Shown: positions 25,357-34,064, numbered from the stretch's first letter. The stretch is DNA of 64,000 bases from Crocinitomix algicola (GCF_001661595.2 NZ_LYPF02000014.1:62001-126000), one strand, 5' to 3'. Notes: generated by a model not told the origin, from the letters alone. A program made the numbers and translations.

Positions 25357-26388
25357 TTATAAAGTAAAGTACCTTTCTCTAATTATATTAAAGTGATGCA
25401 AAGGATGACCTTGCAGAATAAAGCCAATTGCCAATACTGAAATCCTTTTACCATTTGCAATACCTGTTCTCTCTAGCTCTTCAGAATTTAAACCTTTAAA
25501 AAACAAATATGAAGCATGTCTCACAACGCGATACTCCTCCAATAAATCACTCAAGGTTTTATCATTTGCTCTAGATATAGGCACATAAGCGTCATGATCA
25601 TAACCAGGTAACTCTGTATCGTCGAGACGTGCAAAGCGTAGAGCTCGGTTAATGAATATTCGCTCTGTGTCCATACAGTGCTGTACGATTTCCTTTACGG
25701 TCCACTTGCCAGTTTCATAAACGTTGTTCCCCAAACTTTCTAGTTGTTCAAAGTGTTCCTCGTAAATTGATATGCCATTCGTTAACAACGTTTTTTCAAA
25801 CGGTTTGTCATCTACAAGTTGAATGTAATGGTGGTAATAAGCCGGAGCAGAATTTAAAGCTTGATCTTTCATTTTTTTACGAATTATGTATATCCTATCA
25901 TTGGATTTAAACTTAGGATTGAATTGTGTTTTAAGGTAGATCATATTTTTTTCGATAACCTTAACAGAAGCCTTATTTAGTTCGTCTACCTCTGCCATTA
26001 ATTCAGTTTTACCAAATTTTTCAAAAGCAAAATTTATTAATGCAGGAGTGATTTCAGACGCGAATCCATTGTTCCAATATGGCTCATCTAGTCGATAACC
26101 AATTTCATATTTTGTGGGGTCAAATTGTCGCTCATCATTCCCAATTAACGCACATGTTCCTATAAACTGATTGTTCTTCTTTAGTACAACTGCCCATACC
26201 CAAAAATCGTTATCAACTTTTCGATAATTGGAAATTAAGCGCGCAATATCCTCTTCATCTTCTTGATATGACTTTACGGTGTCACCTGTGAACTTCATGA
26301 CATTTACATTGCTATGCATGGTATGAAAATGTTTGAGATCGTTAGGAATTAACTCTCTTACTATTAGTCGTTCTGTCTCAAATATCAT
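25357..26388 (-). CDS. GNAT acetyltransferase-DinB fusion protein
   Basis: With the ATG at 26388 the protein has 343 residues. An earlier TTG three codons upstream is less likely. Residues 1-165 form a GNAT N-acetyltransferase of the RimJ/ribosomal-type subfamily (FETERLIVREL, EIGYRLDEPYWNNGFASE). Residues about 175-343 form a DinB/YfiT-like four-helix bundle with metal-ligand type histidines in VKEIVQHCMDTERIFINRALR (shortened: IVQHCMDTER) and HPLHHFNIIRERY. DinB proteins are putative metal-dependent thiol transferases. The fusion couples acyl transfer and DinB activity in one chain; substrates are unknown. Confidence 0.82.
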   Translation of the reverse strand: MIFETERLIVRELIPNDLKHFHTMHSNVNVMKFTGDTVKSYQEDEEDIARLISNYRKVDNDFWVWAVVLKKNNQFIGTCALIGNDERQFDPTKYEIGYRLDEPYWNNGFASEITPALINFAFEKFGKTELMAEVDELNKASVKVIEKNMIYLKTQFNPKFKSNDRIYIIRKKMKDQALNSAPAYYHHYIQLVDDKPFEKTLLTNGISIYEEHFEQLESLGNNVYETGKWTVKEIVQHCMDTERIFINRALRFARLDDTELPGYDHDAYVPISRANDKTLSDLLEEYRVVRHASYLFFKGLNSEELERTGIANGKRISVLAIGFILQGHPLHHFNIIRERYFTL

Positions 26389-26466
26389 ACTGAACAAAGA
26401 TAATTAAATTCCAACCGTACTTAATTTAAAAAATTGATTACTTTAGAAAAACCTAACTAACCTAAT

Positions 26467-26901
26467 ATGAAACCTTTAATGTTGACCGCTATTGGTTTAA
26501 GCTTATGTTTTATAGGCTTAATTCTCTTTTTTAAATTTCAACTTGATCAGTTACTCTATGAAATTAGTAACACTGCAGATTTTGAGCGACGAAGAAATCT
26601 TAAAGAACAGCTGTATGATACTTCTTCAAACGGTGGTATATGGTGTGCATTTATTCTGGTTATCTTATTTGTATTGTCATTGAAGACAGGACTAGATAGT
26701 CCGAATAAAAAAATAAAACAATATTCCTTAGTTGGTTTGGTTTTAACACTCGGAATTTTAGCCATAGATATTCTGGTAATTATCGTTCCTCAAAAAATGT
26801 TAATGGTTGATTTTGGCTATACTTATTTAGGATATGGAATAGTTAGCACACTGTGTTTTTTATTTATTTATAGTCAGCATAATGTAGAAATGGAAAGATG
26901 A
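26467..26901 (+). CDS. hypothetical four-helix membrane protein
   Basis: I do not recognise this 144-residue protein. It has four membrane segments (about 5-25, 57-75, 86-107 and 117-136) and a charged cytoplasmic or periplasmic loop between the first two (EISNTADFERRRNLKEQ). The next gene starts in its last codons (4-bp overlap) and encodes a protein of the same size and topology, so the two probably act as a pair or arose by an old duplication. Function is unknown. Confidence 0.65.
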   Translation: MKPLMLTAIGLSLCFIGLILFFKFQLDQLLYEISNTADFERRRNLKEQLYDTSSNGGIWCAFILVILFVLSLKTGLDSPNKKIKQYSLVGLVLTLGILAIDILVIIVPQKMLMVDFGYTYLGYGIVSTLCFLFIYSQHNVEMER

Positions 26902-27398
26902 AAGCACTCAACATTTTTGGTTTAATTTTGGCTTTAGTGCTAGTTCTATATTGTATTGATATCATTAGAGATATTTCTGAATTAATGGAGGAACTGCAGC
27001 GAAGATTTGATTACCGTTCGCTTAAGAGCTCTTTTTTCATTGGTTTGCAAAATATAGCTTTAGATGGAGCTTTTGTATTCATTTTAATTTGTCTTTTTTT
27101 TGGTGTCTTGTTCGGTGGGAACTTGAAGAATGTTCGACGTAAAACAACCCGTGTAATTAGTATAATAGGATGCGTATTTACGCTCGTAGTGTTCATCTTC
27201 AATATTTATATAATCACCATAGCTGGCAAATTAAATTTTGGTGTTATTTATTTAAGTTGGGCTTTATTTGCTTTAATTACAGTGGCATTTACGATAGTCT
27301 TGATCGTTCAAACCGTGCGCTTCAATAGACCTAAGAAGACAGGTGTCGAGGAGGAAGATATTTTGCATAGTGTTGAAGTTGATTTTGAAATTGAATAA
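26898..27398 (+). CDS. hypothetical four-helix membrane protein
   Basis: A 166-residue unrecognised membrane protein with four predicted segments (about 4-24, 55-77, 88-110 and 119-143) and an acidic C-terminal tail (EEEDILHSVEVDFEIE). Its topology, including a loop of about 30 residues after the first helix, mirrors the preceding gene product, with which it overlaps by 4 bp. Confidence 0.65.
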   Translation: MKALNIFGLILALVLVLYCIDIIRDISELMEELQRRFDYRSLKSSFFIGLQNIALDGAFVFILICLFFGVLFGGNLKNVRRKTTRVISIIGCVFTLVVFIFNIYIITIAGKLNFGVIYLSWALFALITVAFTIVLIVQTVRFNRPKKTGVEEEDILHSVEVDFEIE

Positions 27399-27473
27399 TC
27401 CATTAATGAATTGATACAGGTCGTTAGTTAAATCAATTTAGTCAATTGATAGAATGTTTTTATAATTGCGACA

Positions 27474-27595
27474 GGTAAGGTACTTAACGTACCAATTGTA
27501 GCTTTGATTCTAGACAGAATCTTCATTTGATTAAAGATTAGTTCTGTAAATCCTAATCTTATAAATGCACCTGTGGTTGGGTGCATTTTTTTTGT
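27474..27595 (+). ncRNA. candidate structured small RNA
   Basis: After a near-consensus box TATAATTG (27461-27468), four consecutive stem-loops occur within 120 nt. They are GGTAC/GTACC (27479-27493), GATTCT/AGAATC (27506-27521), AAGATTAG/CTAATCTT (27534-27560) and the terminator AAATGCACC/GGTGCATTT (27563-27588), followed by T. There is no open reading frame. The series of hairpins plus terminator looks like a discrete RNA or a riboregulator. It could also be a structured 3' UTR of the membrane protein pair. Confidence 0.4.
27563..27593 (+). terminator. intrinsic terminator
   Basis: AAATGCACC (27563-27571) pairs with GGTGCATTT (27580-27588) around an 8-nt loop, within an uninterrupted run of eight T. 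Confidence 0.82.
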
Positions 27596-27630
27596 CTTAA
27601 AATAATCAAGTTACCCACAAGAGAAATCGT

Positions 27631-27638
27631 TATTTTTG
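27631..27638 (+). promoter_or_regulatory. putative -7 box for the DUF3050 gene
   Basis: TATTTTTG, a full match to TAnnTTTG, lies 29 bp before the ATG at 27668. Confidence 0.4.
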
Positions 27639-27667
27639 CACATCAAATTAGGTGTAAGAAGCCATAA

Positions 27668-28471
27668 ATGACAATTATATTCATGGATAAAATTCAAACT
27701 ATTGAAAGTGAAATTTCAACACTTAGAACAGAGCTAAAAGAGCATAGGTTATATTCCGAATTAGAGACTATCAATGATGTTAAGCTTTTCATGGAAAACC
27801 ACGTTTTTGCTGTTTGGGATTTTATGTCTTTACTTAAATATTTACAGCAAGAATTAACAATTGTACAAGTACCTTGGATTCCTGCAAAAAATCCTACTCT
27901 AGCTCGGTTTATCAATGAAATTGTTCATGGTGAAGAAAGTGATATCAATGAATTAGGCGAGCCGAAAAGTCATTATGAAATGTATCTAGATGCAATGGAG
28001 CAAGTAGGTGCAGACACTTCAAAAATAAAATCATTTGTCTCCGCTGTTAAGAGAGGTACGTCGGTAAAGGATGCCATTAAAGGTTTAAGCTTGGATGAAC
28101 GCGTGGCGAATTTTATTCGTTTCACATTTCAGGTAATCGAATCGCGTAAACCTCATATTGTTGCTTCGGCTTTCACTTTTGGTCGTGAGGATGTAATACC
28201 AGACATGTTCATTGAAATATTAAATAAATCAGACAAAGAAAATTCAACCTTTAATAAATTGCGGTATTACCTTGAGCGCCATATTGAATTAGATGGCGAC
28301 GAACATGGGCCGTTATCCTTAAAAATGGTTGCAGAACTTTGCGAGGAAGACGCTGTGAAATGGGAGGAAACGCTGAATACGGCAAAAGAAGCATTAGAGA
28401 AGCGTATCATGTTGTGGGATGCAATTGCTGATTTAATTCAGGTCAATAAAAAGGCGGTTGTCTTTGATTAA
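27668..28471 (+). CDS. DUF3050 domain protein (heme-oxygenase-like fold)
   Basis: The 267-residue soluble protein belongs to DUF3050, a family with a heme-oxygenase-like helical fold. Seen motifs are [20 protein letters not shown] (possible ligand His), [44 protein letters not shown] and [14 protein letters not shown], whose acidic and histidine residues could bind metal. An alternative start is the Met six codons in. Activity in this family is not well defined. The next gene begins directly after its stop. Confidence 0.85.
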   Translation: MTIIFMDKIQTIESEISTLRTELKEHRLYSELETINDVKLFMENHVFAVWDFMSLLKYLQQELTIVQVPWIPAKNPTLARFINEIVHGEESDINELGEPKSHYEMYLDAMEQVGADTSKIKSFVSAVKRGTSVKDAIKGLSLDERVANFIRFTFQVIESRKPHIVASAFTFGREDVIPDMFIEILNKSDKENSTFNKLRYYLERHIELDGDEHGPLSLKMVAELCEEDAVKWEETLNTAKEALEKRIMLWDAIADLIQVNKKAVVFD

Positions 28472-28507
28472 ATGTATCTTAGATCAAACCAACGAAAGAA
28501 TTTAATT

Positions 28508-29047
28508 ATGCGATATTTGGTTTTTTTATTTTTTTTCTTCCTCCTGCGTCCAATATATGGACAAGTTGAAACGAAGCATGAATCACGTAATGATGCTAAT
28601 TTTAACATGTTTCCAAATAAATGCTTGGGAGTATGGGAAGGTCAAATGTATATCTATGTACAAAATGTTTTAAGGGACAGTGTTGCTGTGCGTTTTACAG
28701 CTGCAGCATCAGACAGTGTGGGAGTATATATATGGAAGACAGAGTATTTATCGGAAAATGAACCAATTATAAAAGATTATAAATTGCGGGTTGATGACTT
28801 AAGCAAGGGACGATATTTACTTGATGAAGGTAATGGGATAGGAATTATTGAGTTTAACTATGGAGATAAATTGTACAGCGCTTTTCAAACAGAAAATATA
28901 TACTTGACATCAACCACCGAACTCCGTGGAGAAAAATTGATATTTGAAGTGAGTTCCGGTCGGATAATCAATCCTGATGATGAGGTGATTAGCTATTCGT
29001 TTGATCATTTACAACGAGTTGAATTGACCCGTACTCAAACGCGTTAG
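28508..29047 (+). CDS. hypothetical secreted protein
   Basis: An unrecognised 179-residue protein. The ATG at 28508 was chosen because it places a clear signal peptide (RYLVFLFFFFLLRPIYG, cleavage before Gln) at the N-terminus. An in-frame ATG at 28472, right after the DUF3050 stop, would add 12 polar residues. The mature part is beta-rich, with CLGVWEGQMYIYV near its start, and resembles small lipocalin-like or DUF-type secreted proteins of flavobacteria only in general character. It is co-transcribed with DUF3050 and followed by a hairpin terminator. Confidence 0.65.
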   Translation: MRYLVFLFFFFLLRPIYGQVETKHESRNDANFNMFPNKCLGVWEGQMYIYVQNVLRDSVAVRFTAAASDSVGVYIWKTEYLSENEPIIKDYKLRVDDLSKGRYLLDEGNGIGIIEFNYGDKLYSAFQTENIYLTSTTELRGEKLIFEVSSGRIINPDDEVISYSFDHLQRVELTRTQTR

Positions 29048-29130
29048 GGATAGCAATGGGTAGCCCGCATTCGGTTGTTTGTCTTCGACAGAAGACAGAC
29101 AGCTGGAGAGGACTAAGAATGGATAGCCCG

Positions 29131-29180
29131 CCCAAAGGCTCATTACTTTAATAATGAACCTTTGGGAACGCCCACTTTTT
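29131..29180. terminator. bidirectional hairpin terminator
   Basis: CCCAAAGGCTCATTA (29131-29145) pairs with TAATGAACCTTTGGG (29152-29166) with one mismatch and a 6-nt loop. ACGCCCAC and six T follow. It lies between convergent genes. GGGTAGCCCGC and GGATAGCCCGC recur upstream (29056 and 29121 regions), so this may be a flavobacterial intergenic repeat-type terminator. Confidence 0.7.
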
Positions 29181-29190
29181 TAAATTAATT

Positions 29191-30654
29191 TTACTCATAT
29201 CTTCGAAGTAAATTGTCTTCGAATTCATAGCCATCTTCAACTTGTTTTTTATCTAATTTTTTAAATTCAACTAAAGCCCATAAAATAAATTCTTTCATAA
29301 AAATAAGATCTTTCGAATCGGTGTTTGGCTGATATTTATTGAGCATATCCGTTAAAGGACTGATTTCGTTTATGGCTTCTGTAAAGGTTTCATTGGTACT
29401 GTCATTTAGCAATTCAAACCCTGGGTGATTAATGAACCATTCGGTAATGGCATCAATATCGTCATATTGACCAGGTTTCGAAAGCTTTTTAATGGTTAAA
29501 AAATACTCTTCGAATAAAGATTTTATTGCACCTCCGATTAATAAAAGGGCGACGCCTTCCGCACCTTCTTGTTCTCCTTCATAAACTAATTCTACCTTGC
29601 CAGTAATGGCAGGAATTACGCCAAGGAAATCGCTCATACGAATACTAGTATGTTGGTCACCACTTTTCAAGAGGCGAAGTTCTGCGGCGCTGATTAGGTT
29701 TTCGTATGCTGTGATAGACATTCGAGCAGAAATTCCACTCTTGACGTCAATATATTCGCTGGTACGCGCTTCAAATCCAATTTGCTCCAATAATTCTAAG
29801 GCTACTTCTGGAATATGAATCCTTTCTTCTAGTGCGTTATTGCTTTGAGCTTCTTGCGCTGTTATTTTTTTTGCAATTTTCCGATTGATAGGATAATGTG
29901 TTAAAATTTGTGATCCAATTCTGTCTTTTAGTGGTGTTACGATACTCCCTCTGTTAGTATAGTCCTCAGGGTTGGCCGTAAAAACAAACTGTAGGTTGAG
30001 ATTTAAACGGACTTGAAAACCTCTAATTTGAATGTCACCTTCTTGCAGAATATTAAACAGTGCAACCTGAATTCTTGCTTGTAAATCAGGTAATTCGTTG
30101 ATTACAAATATACAGCGATTTGCTCTTGGAATCATACCGTAGTGAATTACACGTTCATCGGCGTAGGAAAGTTTTAAGTTGGCTGCTTTAATGGGATCAA
30201 CATCACCGATTAAGTCAGCAACCGTGACATCTGGAGTCGCTAATTTTTCAAAAAACCGATTTGTTCGATGAATCCAGCTAATGGGGGTATCATCTCCCTT
30301 TTCAGCTAATAGTTGCTTACCAAACATTGAAATTGGGTTAAACGGATCATCATTGATTTCAGAACCTTCAATGATTGGCATCCATTCATCAAGTAGATCG
30401 ACTAAACTTCTAGCAATTCGTGTTTTAGCTTGTCCTCTAAGTCCTAACAAGTTGATATTGTGTTTTGATAGTATTGCCCTTTGTAGTTGCGGAATTACAG
30501 TCGTTTCATATCCTATAATTCCTTTAAAAATAGGTTCTTTTTTCTGTAATTTCAGAATGAGGTTGTCTCTGAGTTCATCCTTTATCGTTTTTGATTTAAA
30601 TCCGGCATTTTTTAATTCGCCAAGGGTTGAAATATTTTTCAATGTATTATCCAT
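29191..30654 (-). CDS. AAA+ ATPase (magnesium-chelatase ChlI-like/MoxR relative)
   Basis: With the ATG at 30654 (8-bp overlap ATGGATAA with the preceding gene) the protein has 487 residues. A start 12 codons earlier is possible but less conserved. Walker A is GLRGQAKT near residue 70, and the Walker B-like strand FVINELPD lacks the usual Asp before Glu. DLIGDVDPIKAANLKLSYAD and FVFTANPEDYTNRG are typical of this ChlI-like family. It is not a real chlorophyll gene: with the VWA protein upstream it forms an AAA/VWA pair that probably remodels an unknown target. Confidence 0.88.
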   Translation of the reverse strand: MDNTLKNISTLGELKNAGFKSKTIKDELRDNLILKLQKKEPIFKGIIGYETTVIPQLQRAILSKHNINLLGLRGQAKTRIARSLVDLLDEWMPIIEGSEINDDPFNPISMFGKQLLAEKGDDTPISWIHRTNRFFEKLATPDVTVADLIGDVDPIKAANLKLSYADERVIHYGMIPRANRCIFVINELPDLQARIQVALFNILQEGDIQIRGFQVRLNLNLQFVFTANPEDYTNRGSIVTPLKDRIGSQILTHYPINRKIAKKITAQEAQSNNALEERIHIPEVALELLEQIGFEARTSEYIDVKSGISARMSITAYENLISAAELRLLKSGDQHTSIRMSDFLGVIPAITGKVELVYEGEQEGAEGVALLLIGGAIKSLFEEYFLTIKKLSKPGQYDDIDAITEWFINHPGFELLNDSTNETFTEAINEISPLTDMLNKYQPNTDSKDLIFMKEFILWALVEFKKLDKKQVEDGYEFEDNLLRRYE

Positions 30655-31774
30655 TAATTCTTTTTTTTCGGTTGGTTTCGTAGTCTTCAAAAATCATTTC
30701 ACCTAGGCCTCTGAGACCTGTATAAAAGGCTTTTCCTCTATTTTCTTTAGTGAATTTTTCAACAAATTCCATTAGATACTCATCACGAGCAATCATAAAA
30801 GTGGTGATTGGGATTTGTAATTTACGTGCTTGACGCGCCATATTATAGCATTTATCTGTGATTGTTGGATCTAGCCCAAAGCTGTTTTGGTAATATTCGC
30901 CATTTGGTAAATTTAGACAACTTGGTTTACCGTCTGTAATCATGAAAATTTGTTTGTTCGTGTTTTTTTTACGTCTGAGTAAATCTAATGCCAGTTGAAT
31001 ACCTGCCACTGTATTGGTATGATATGGACCTACTTGTAAATAGGGTAAGTCTTTAACTTTAATTGGCCATGCATCATTTCCAAAGACTAAAATGTCAATT
31101 GTGTCCTTTGGGTAACGGGTTCTAATTAATTCAACTAAGGCCATTGCTACTTTTTTTGCTGGCGTGATGCGGTCTTCGCCATATAAAATCATAGAGTGAC
31201 TGATGTCAATCATTAATACAGTTGACATTTGAGCTTGATGATGGGTTTCATTGACAACTAAATCCTGCTCCCCCAGTTTAAATTCGTCCAGCCCGTGATT
31301 GATTTGCGCATTTTTAATACTTTCCGTAATAGCGATTTGGGATAAGGCGTCTCCAAAACTATAATTTCTAAATTCACCACTTTGTTCGGCTCCGGCCCCT
31401 ATATGGTTTGTTTTATGATTGCCTCGCCCCGCTTTTTTTAATTTCCCAAAAATTTGATTGAGGGCATTTTTTCTGATTGCGCGTTCGGTTTTGGCAGTAA
31501 TCACCATTCCTCCTTCTTGGTTAGGGTCATCATCGTCCTTGATATAGCCTCGTTTTTTAAGGTCTTCGATAAAATCGTCTAAGTTATAATCGTCCGTACT
31601 TAGCTTATACTCTTTATCTAAATGAGCTAACCAATCCAGCGCCTCATCAATGTCGCCTGAAGTATAAGTGATAACTTCCTTAAAAATTTCAAAAAATCGA
31701 TCAAACGGCTCCTTGTGTGGCTCAATATATTCTGTAAACTTAAACCCAATTTTTGGTTTGTTCTTTTCCATCAC
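30647..31774 (-). CDS. VWA domain protein (ChlD/CoxE-like)
   Basis: A 375-residue cytoplasmic protein without signal peptide or membrane segments. A mostly helical N-terminal half precedes a VWA domain (about 175-365) with MIDAS DISHS and a MITDGKPS loop. It overlaps the AAA+ gene by 8 bp and so forms one operon with it. Known AAA/VWA pairs (ChlI/ChlD, MoxR/DUF58, RavA/ViaA) couple ATP hydrolysis to metal insertion or complex assembly. Which of these roles applies is unknown. Confidence 0.88.
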   Translation of the reverse strand: MMEKNKPKIGFKFTEYIEPHKEPFDRFFEIFKEVITYTSGDIDEALDWLAHLDKEYKLSTDDYNLDDFIEDLKKRGYIKDDDDPNQEGGMVITAKTERAIRKNALNQIFGKLKKAGRGNHKTNHIGAGAEQSGEFRNYSFGDALSQIAITESIKNAQINHGLDEFKLGEQDLVVNETHHQAQMSTVLMIDISHSMILYGEDRITPAKKVAMALVELIRTRYPKDTIDILVFGNDAWPIKVKDLPYLQVGPYHTNTVAGIQLALDLLRRKKNTNKQIFMITDGKPSCLNLPNGEYYQNSFGLDPTITDKCYNMARQARKLQIPITTFMIARDEYLMEFVEKFTKENRGKAFYTGLRGLGEMIFEDYETNRKKRING

Positions 31775-31858
31775 ACTTTAGTTTGTTTTGAAGTTAGTCA
31801 TTATTCTATCAAATTATTTCAGTTTAACAGAATTATAACGCTGCATTATTTTTAAGGT

Positions 31859-32320
31859 TTAGCAGAACATTTTGTCTAATACTTCTTTCCGATGATTAAA
31901 AATTTGCTTGAGATTTTGTTTGATGAATAAACTATTTGCTATTCTACCTATAACTCCAAATGGAGGAGAATAGCTGACAATGTCTTTCATGAGTATTGTA
32001 TTTGAATCAATTTCCTCTAAAATATGTTCATGATGCCACATTGAAAAAGGGCCTATTCTTTGTTCATCAACAAAGTAACTTTTCTCTTTTACTTTAGTGA
32101 TTTCTGTCACCCATGTCGTTGGGAGATTGGCGACGGGTTTAACTTTATAGGATATGATCATCCCTTCATACATTTCCGTGGGTAAATCTTTGCTTGTGAT
32201 CAAAAAGCTCATTTTTTCTGGAGTTATTTTTGAGAGATTTCTAGGGTCGGAAATGAAAGCCCATAGTTCATTTTTTGAAACTTTTAATTTTTGCTCTGCA
32301 TTGTATTGATAGAACGCCAT
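31859..32320 (-). CDS. SRPBCC superfamily protein
   Basis: This 153-residue START/Bet v1-like protein begins with the family pattern of a beta strand followed by helices (KLKVSKNELWAFISDPRNLSKITP, key words AFISDPRNL). The middle has VTEITKVKEKSYFVDEQRIGPF and WHHEH, and ends with a long C-terminal helix. Members bind hydrophobic ligands, and this subgroup is often next to cell-surface or DNA-photolyase genes in flavobacteria. No ligand can be predicted. It is monocistronic. The 220 bp between it and the next gene (32321-32540) show nothing I recognise. Confidence 0.82.
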   Translation of the reverse strand: MAFYQYNAEQKLKVSKNELWAFISDPRNLSKITPEKMSFLITSKDLPTEMYEGMIISYKVKPVANLPTTWVTEITKVKEKSYFVDEQRIGPFSMWHHEHILEEIDSNTILMKDIVSYSPPFGVIGRIANSLFIKQNLKQIFNHRKEVLDKMFC

Positions 32321-32540
32321 TACTCAACTGTTTTACTATGTAACAGGAAAATTCGCTCATTTGTTTTAAGATTTGGAGGTAAAAAAAATAGCTCGACATA
32401 ATATATAGAGCTATTCATTCAGTTTTCCGCAATTTGTTAGGTGGGGGATAACGTCAGCTTAATTTATATAAAATTGGTTAGTGACTGAATTTTAATTGAC
32501 GAATGCGGTGTTTTAATTTGTTAATGGACTTATTTTTAGC

Positions 32541-32744
32541 CTAGTTTCTTTTTTTTGCCCTTTTTTGAATATAGATTCCGCCTAAAATTAAGAGGATTGG
32601 AACGACAATACAAAGTGCAATATTCCAAGGATTTGACCAATCCGTTGGTTCATTGTCAACTTGTATTTCTCGAGGGCGTTGCGCCCAAGTTATAGTTGAC
32701 CACATGATAATCGATATAAAAAGGGAATAGTACTTATTCTTCAT
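32541..32744 (-). CDS. small secreted/membrane protein
   Basis: A 67-residue protein when started at the ATG at 32744, which gives a signal peptide ending at TWAQ. An ATG eight codons upstream is the alternative. The mature part is RPREIQVDNEPTDWSNPWN followed by one membrane segment (about residues 43-60) and a basic tail. The same short protein is common in Bacteroidota genomes and has no assigned function. It lies just downstream of the pseudouridine synthase gene (30 bp). Confidence 0.65.
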   Translation of the reverse strand: MKNKYYSLFISIIMWSTITWAQRPREIQVDNEPTDWSNPWNIALCIVVPILLILGGIYIQKRAKKRN

Positions 32745-32774
32745 ACCCAAAAGGTACGAAATAATCATTGGATT

Positions 32775-33569
32775 TTAAAATTCTGAACGATATGATAAGT
32801 ATCGACGTGATTCATTTTCCATTCTTTTCTTGAACTTATGAGGAATGGGAGTTTCAATTGAAATGGGTGTTTGATTAATAGGGTGATTTAATGTGAGTGC
32901 ATAAGCGTGTAAAAACAGCCCTTTATGTTTCAGTTGTCTACTAGGATCACCATATAATTTATCCCCGAGTATGGGGCAATTTATACTTTGACAATGGATG
33001 CGTAATTGATGTGTTCGGCCAGTAAGCGGAGAGAGTTCAACCAGACTTAAGGTGCCAAAAATTAAAGAAGGAACGGCTTTTATTTTTTTCAGGGTTGAGG
33101 CAGCCGTTTTCTTATTAATTGGTGTGTTAATCTCGATTTCATCCGGACAATCACCTTGCAGTATGGCATAGTATTTTTTTGAAATATTTTTATTTTCTAA
33201 GTCTCTACCTAAAGCGATTCGGGTGGAGCTTGTTTTTGCAATTAATAATAACCCACTGGTTGGTGTATCTAATCTATGGGCAGTAAGCGGCCATGGAAGG
33301 GCATCAGTCATTGGACTAGGTTGTAGGTTATAAGGCAACATGTTTTGAATTGTTTTAAACTGATTGCCACTAACTTTTATACCACTCGGTTTAACAACTA
33401 TCGCAAAATGGTCATCCTCATATAAAACTTCTAATTTGTAGTGATAAACTTTTGGAGGTCTTTTGTCAATTTCGACACGGGTAATTTTATCGCCGTTTTT
33501 TAAAAAACGTCCACCTTCCACAACACGGTCATTCAGTAGTAATTCTCCAGATTTAATCGCTTTTTTCAC
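32775..33569 (-). CDS. RluA-family pseudouridine synthase, start codon unclear
   Basis: The catalytic domain isomerises uridine in RNA. The motif HRLDTPTSGLLLIAKT carries the catalytic Asp, and GRTHQLRIHCQ and GDKLYGD follow. The GTG at 33569 is the only standard start in the open frame, giving 264 residues. It truncates the S4-like RNA-binding domain, however. Upstream in the same frame are SSHIVTDVSEPIRFIDY and LGLPSKKAVKKAIKSGELLLN, which look like the conserved N-terminus of homologues. That frame stays open to ATA at 33678-33680 and closes at TAA 33684-33686, with no ATG, GTG or TTG. So the gene may start at a rare ATA/ATC/ATT codon, or its start has been lost. Confidence 0.85.
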   Translation of the reverse strand: MKKAIKSGELLLNDRVVEGGRFLKNGDKITRVEIDKRPPKVYHYKLEVLYEDDHFAIVVKPSGIKVSGNQFKTIQNMLPYNLQPSPMTDALPWPLTAHRLDTPTSGLLLIAKTSSTRIALGRDLENKNISKKYYAILQGDCPDEIEINTPINKKTAASTLKKIKAVPSLIFGTLSLVELSPLTGRTHQLRIHCQSINCPILGDKLYGDPSRQLKHKGLFLHAYALTLNHPINQTPISIETPIPHKFKKRMENESRRYLSYRSEF

Positions 33570-33726
33570 GGCCTTTTTACTCGGTAATCCAAGCCTAGTC
33601 GATTGACAATAGTCGATGAATCGAATAGGTTCGGAAACATCTGTAACAATATGCGAGCTTAAGATTTCGATTTTTAGTATAGTTTAGGTCGATTGAGAAT
33701 GAATAGAATTGTGGATGGAATAGGGT

Positions 33727-33761
33727 AAAAAAAATGTCCGTCATAAGAATACAACGGACAT
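33727..33761 (-). terminator. intrinsic terminator of the cold-shock gene
   Basis: ATGTCCGT (33734-33741) and ACGGACAT (33754-33761) form an 8-bp stem with a 12-nt loop. On the minus strand it is followed by eight T. It ends the transcript of the gene at 33783-33974. Confidence 0.85.
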
Positions 33762-33782
33762 GGTAAAGATAATTTTTCTCGC

Positions 33783-33974
33783 TTATATAACTTTGACGTC
33801 TATTGCGTTTAAACCTTTTCTTCCTTCTTTTAAATCGAACTCCACTTTGTCACCTTCTTTAATTTCATCAATTAATCCAGTTACGTGTACAAAGTACTCT
33901 TGGTTCGTTTCGTCTTCTGTAATAAACCCAAATCCTTTGGATTCATTAAAGAATTTTACTGATCCGTTTTTCAT
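33783..33974 (-). CDS. cold-shock domain protein
   Basis: This is a 63-residue CspA-type single-stranded nucleic-acid-binding protein. The RNP1 motif is KGFGFI and RNP2 is YFVHVTGL. I chose the ATG at 33974 because it starts MKNGSVKFFNESKG, the normal family N-terminus; a further upstream start would add seven residues that do not fit. It probably acts as an RNA chaperone. It has its own -7 box and terminator. Confidence 0.95.
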   Translation of the reverse strand: MKNGSVKFFNESKGFGFITEDETNQEYFVHVTGLIDEIKEGDKVEFDLKEGRKGLNAIDVKVI

Positions 33975-33996
33975 TATAATTAAAATTGTATTCAAA

Positions 33997-34004
33997 CAAA
34001 AATA
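33997..34004 (-). promoter_or_regulatory. putative -7 box for the cold-shock gene
   Basis: On the minus strand this reads TATTTTTG, a full match to TAnnTTTG, 22 bp before the ATG. Confidence 0.4.
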
Positions 34005-34064
34005 ACATTTCCATAGAATTACAAAGAATTTATCAGCGGTATTCTAGTTTTTACTAGAAAAATT

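Noticed and set aside
29191-31774. Chlorophyll-type magnesium chelatase
   Set aside because: The pair resembles ChlI/ChlD, but no ChlH or other pigment gene is present and the Walker B region differs.
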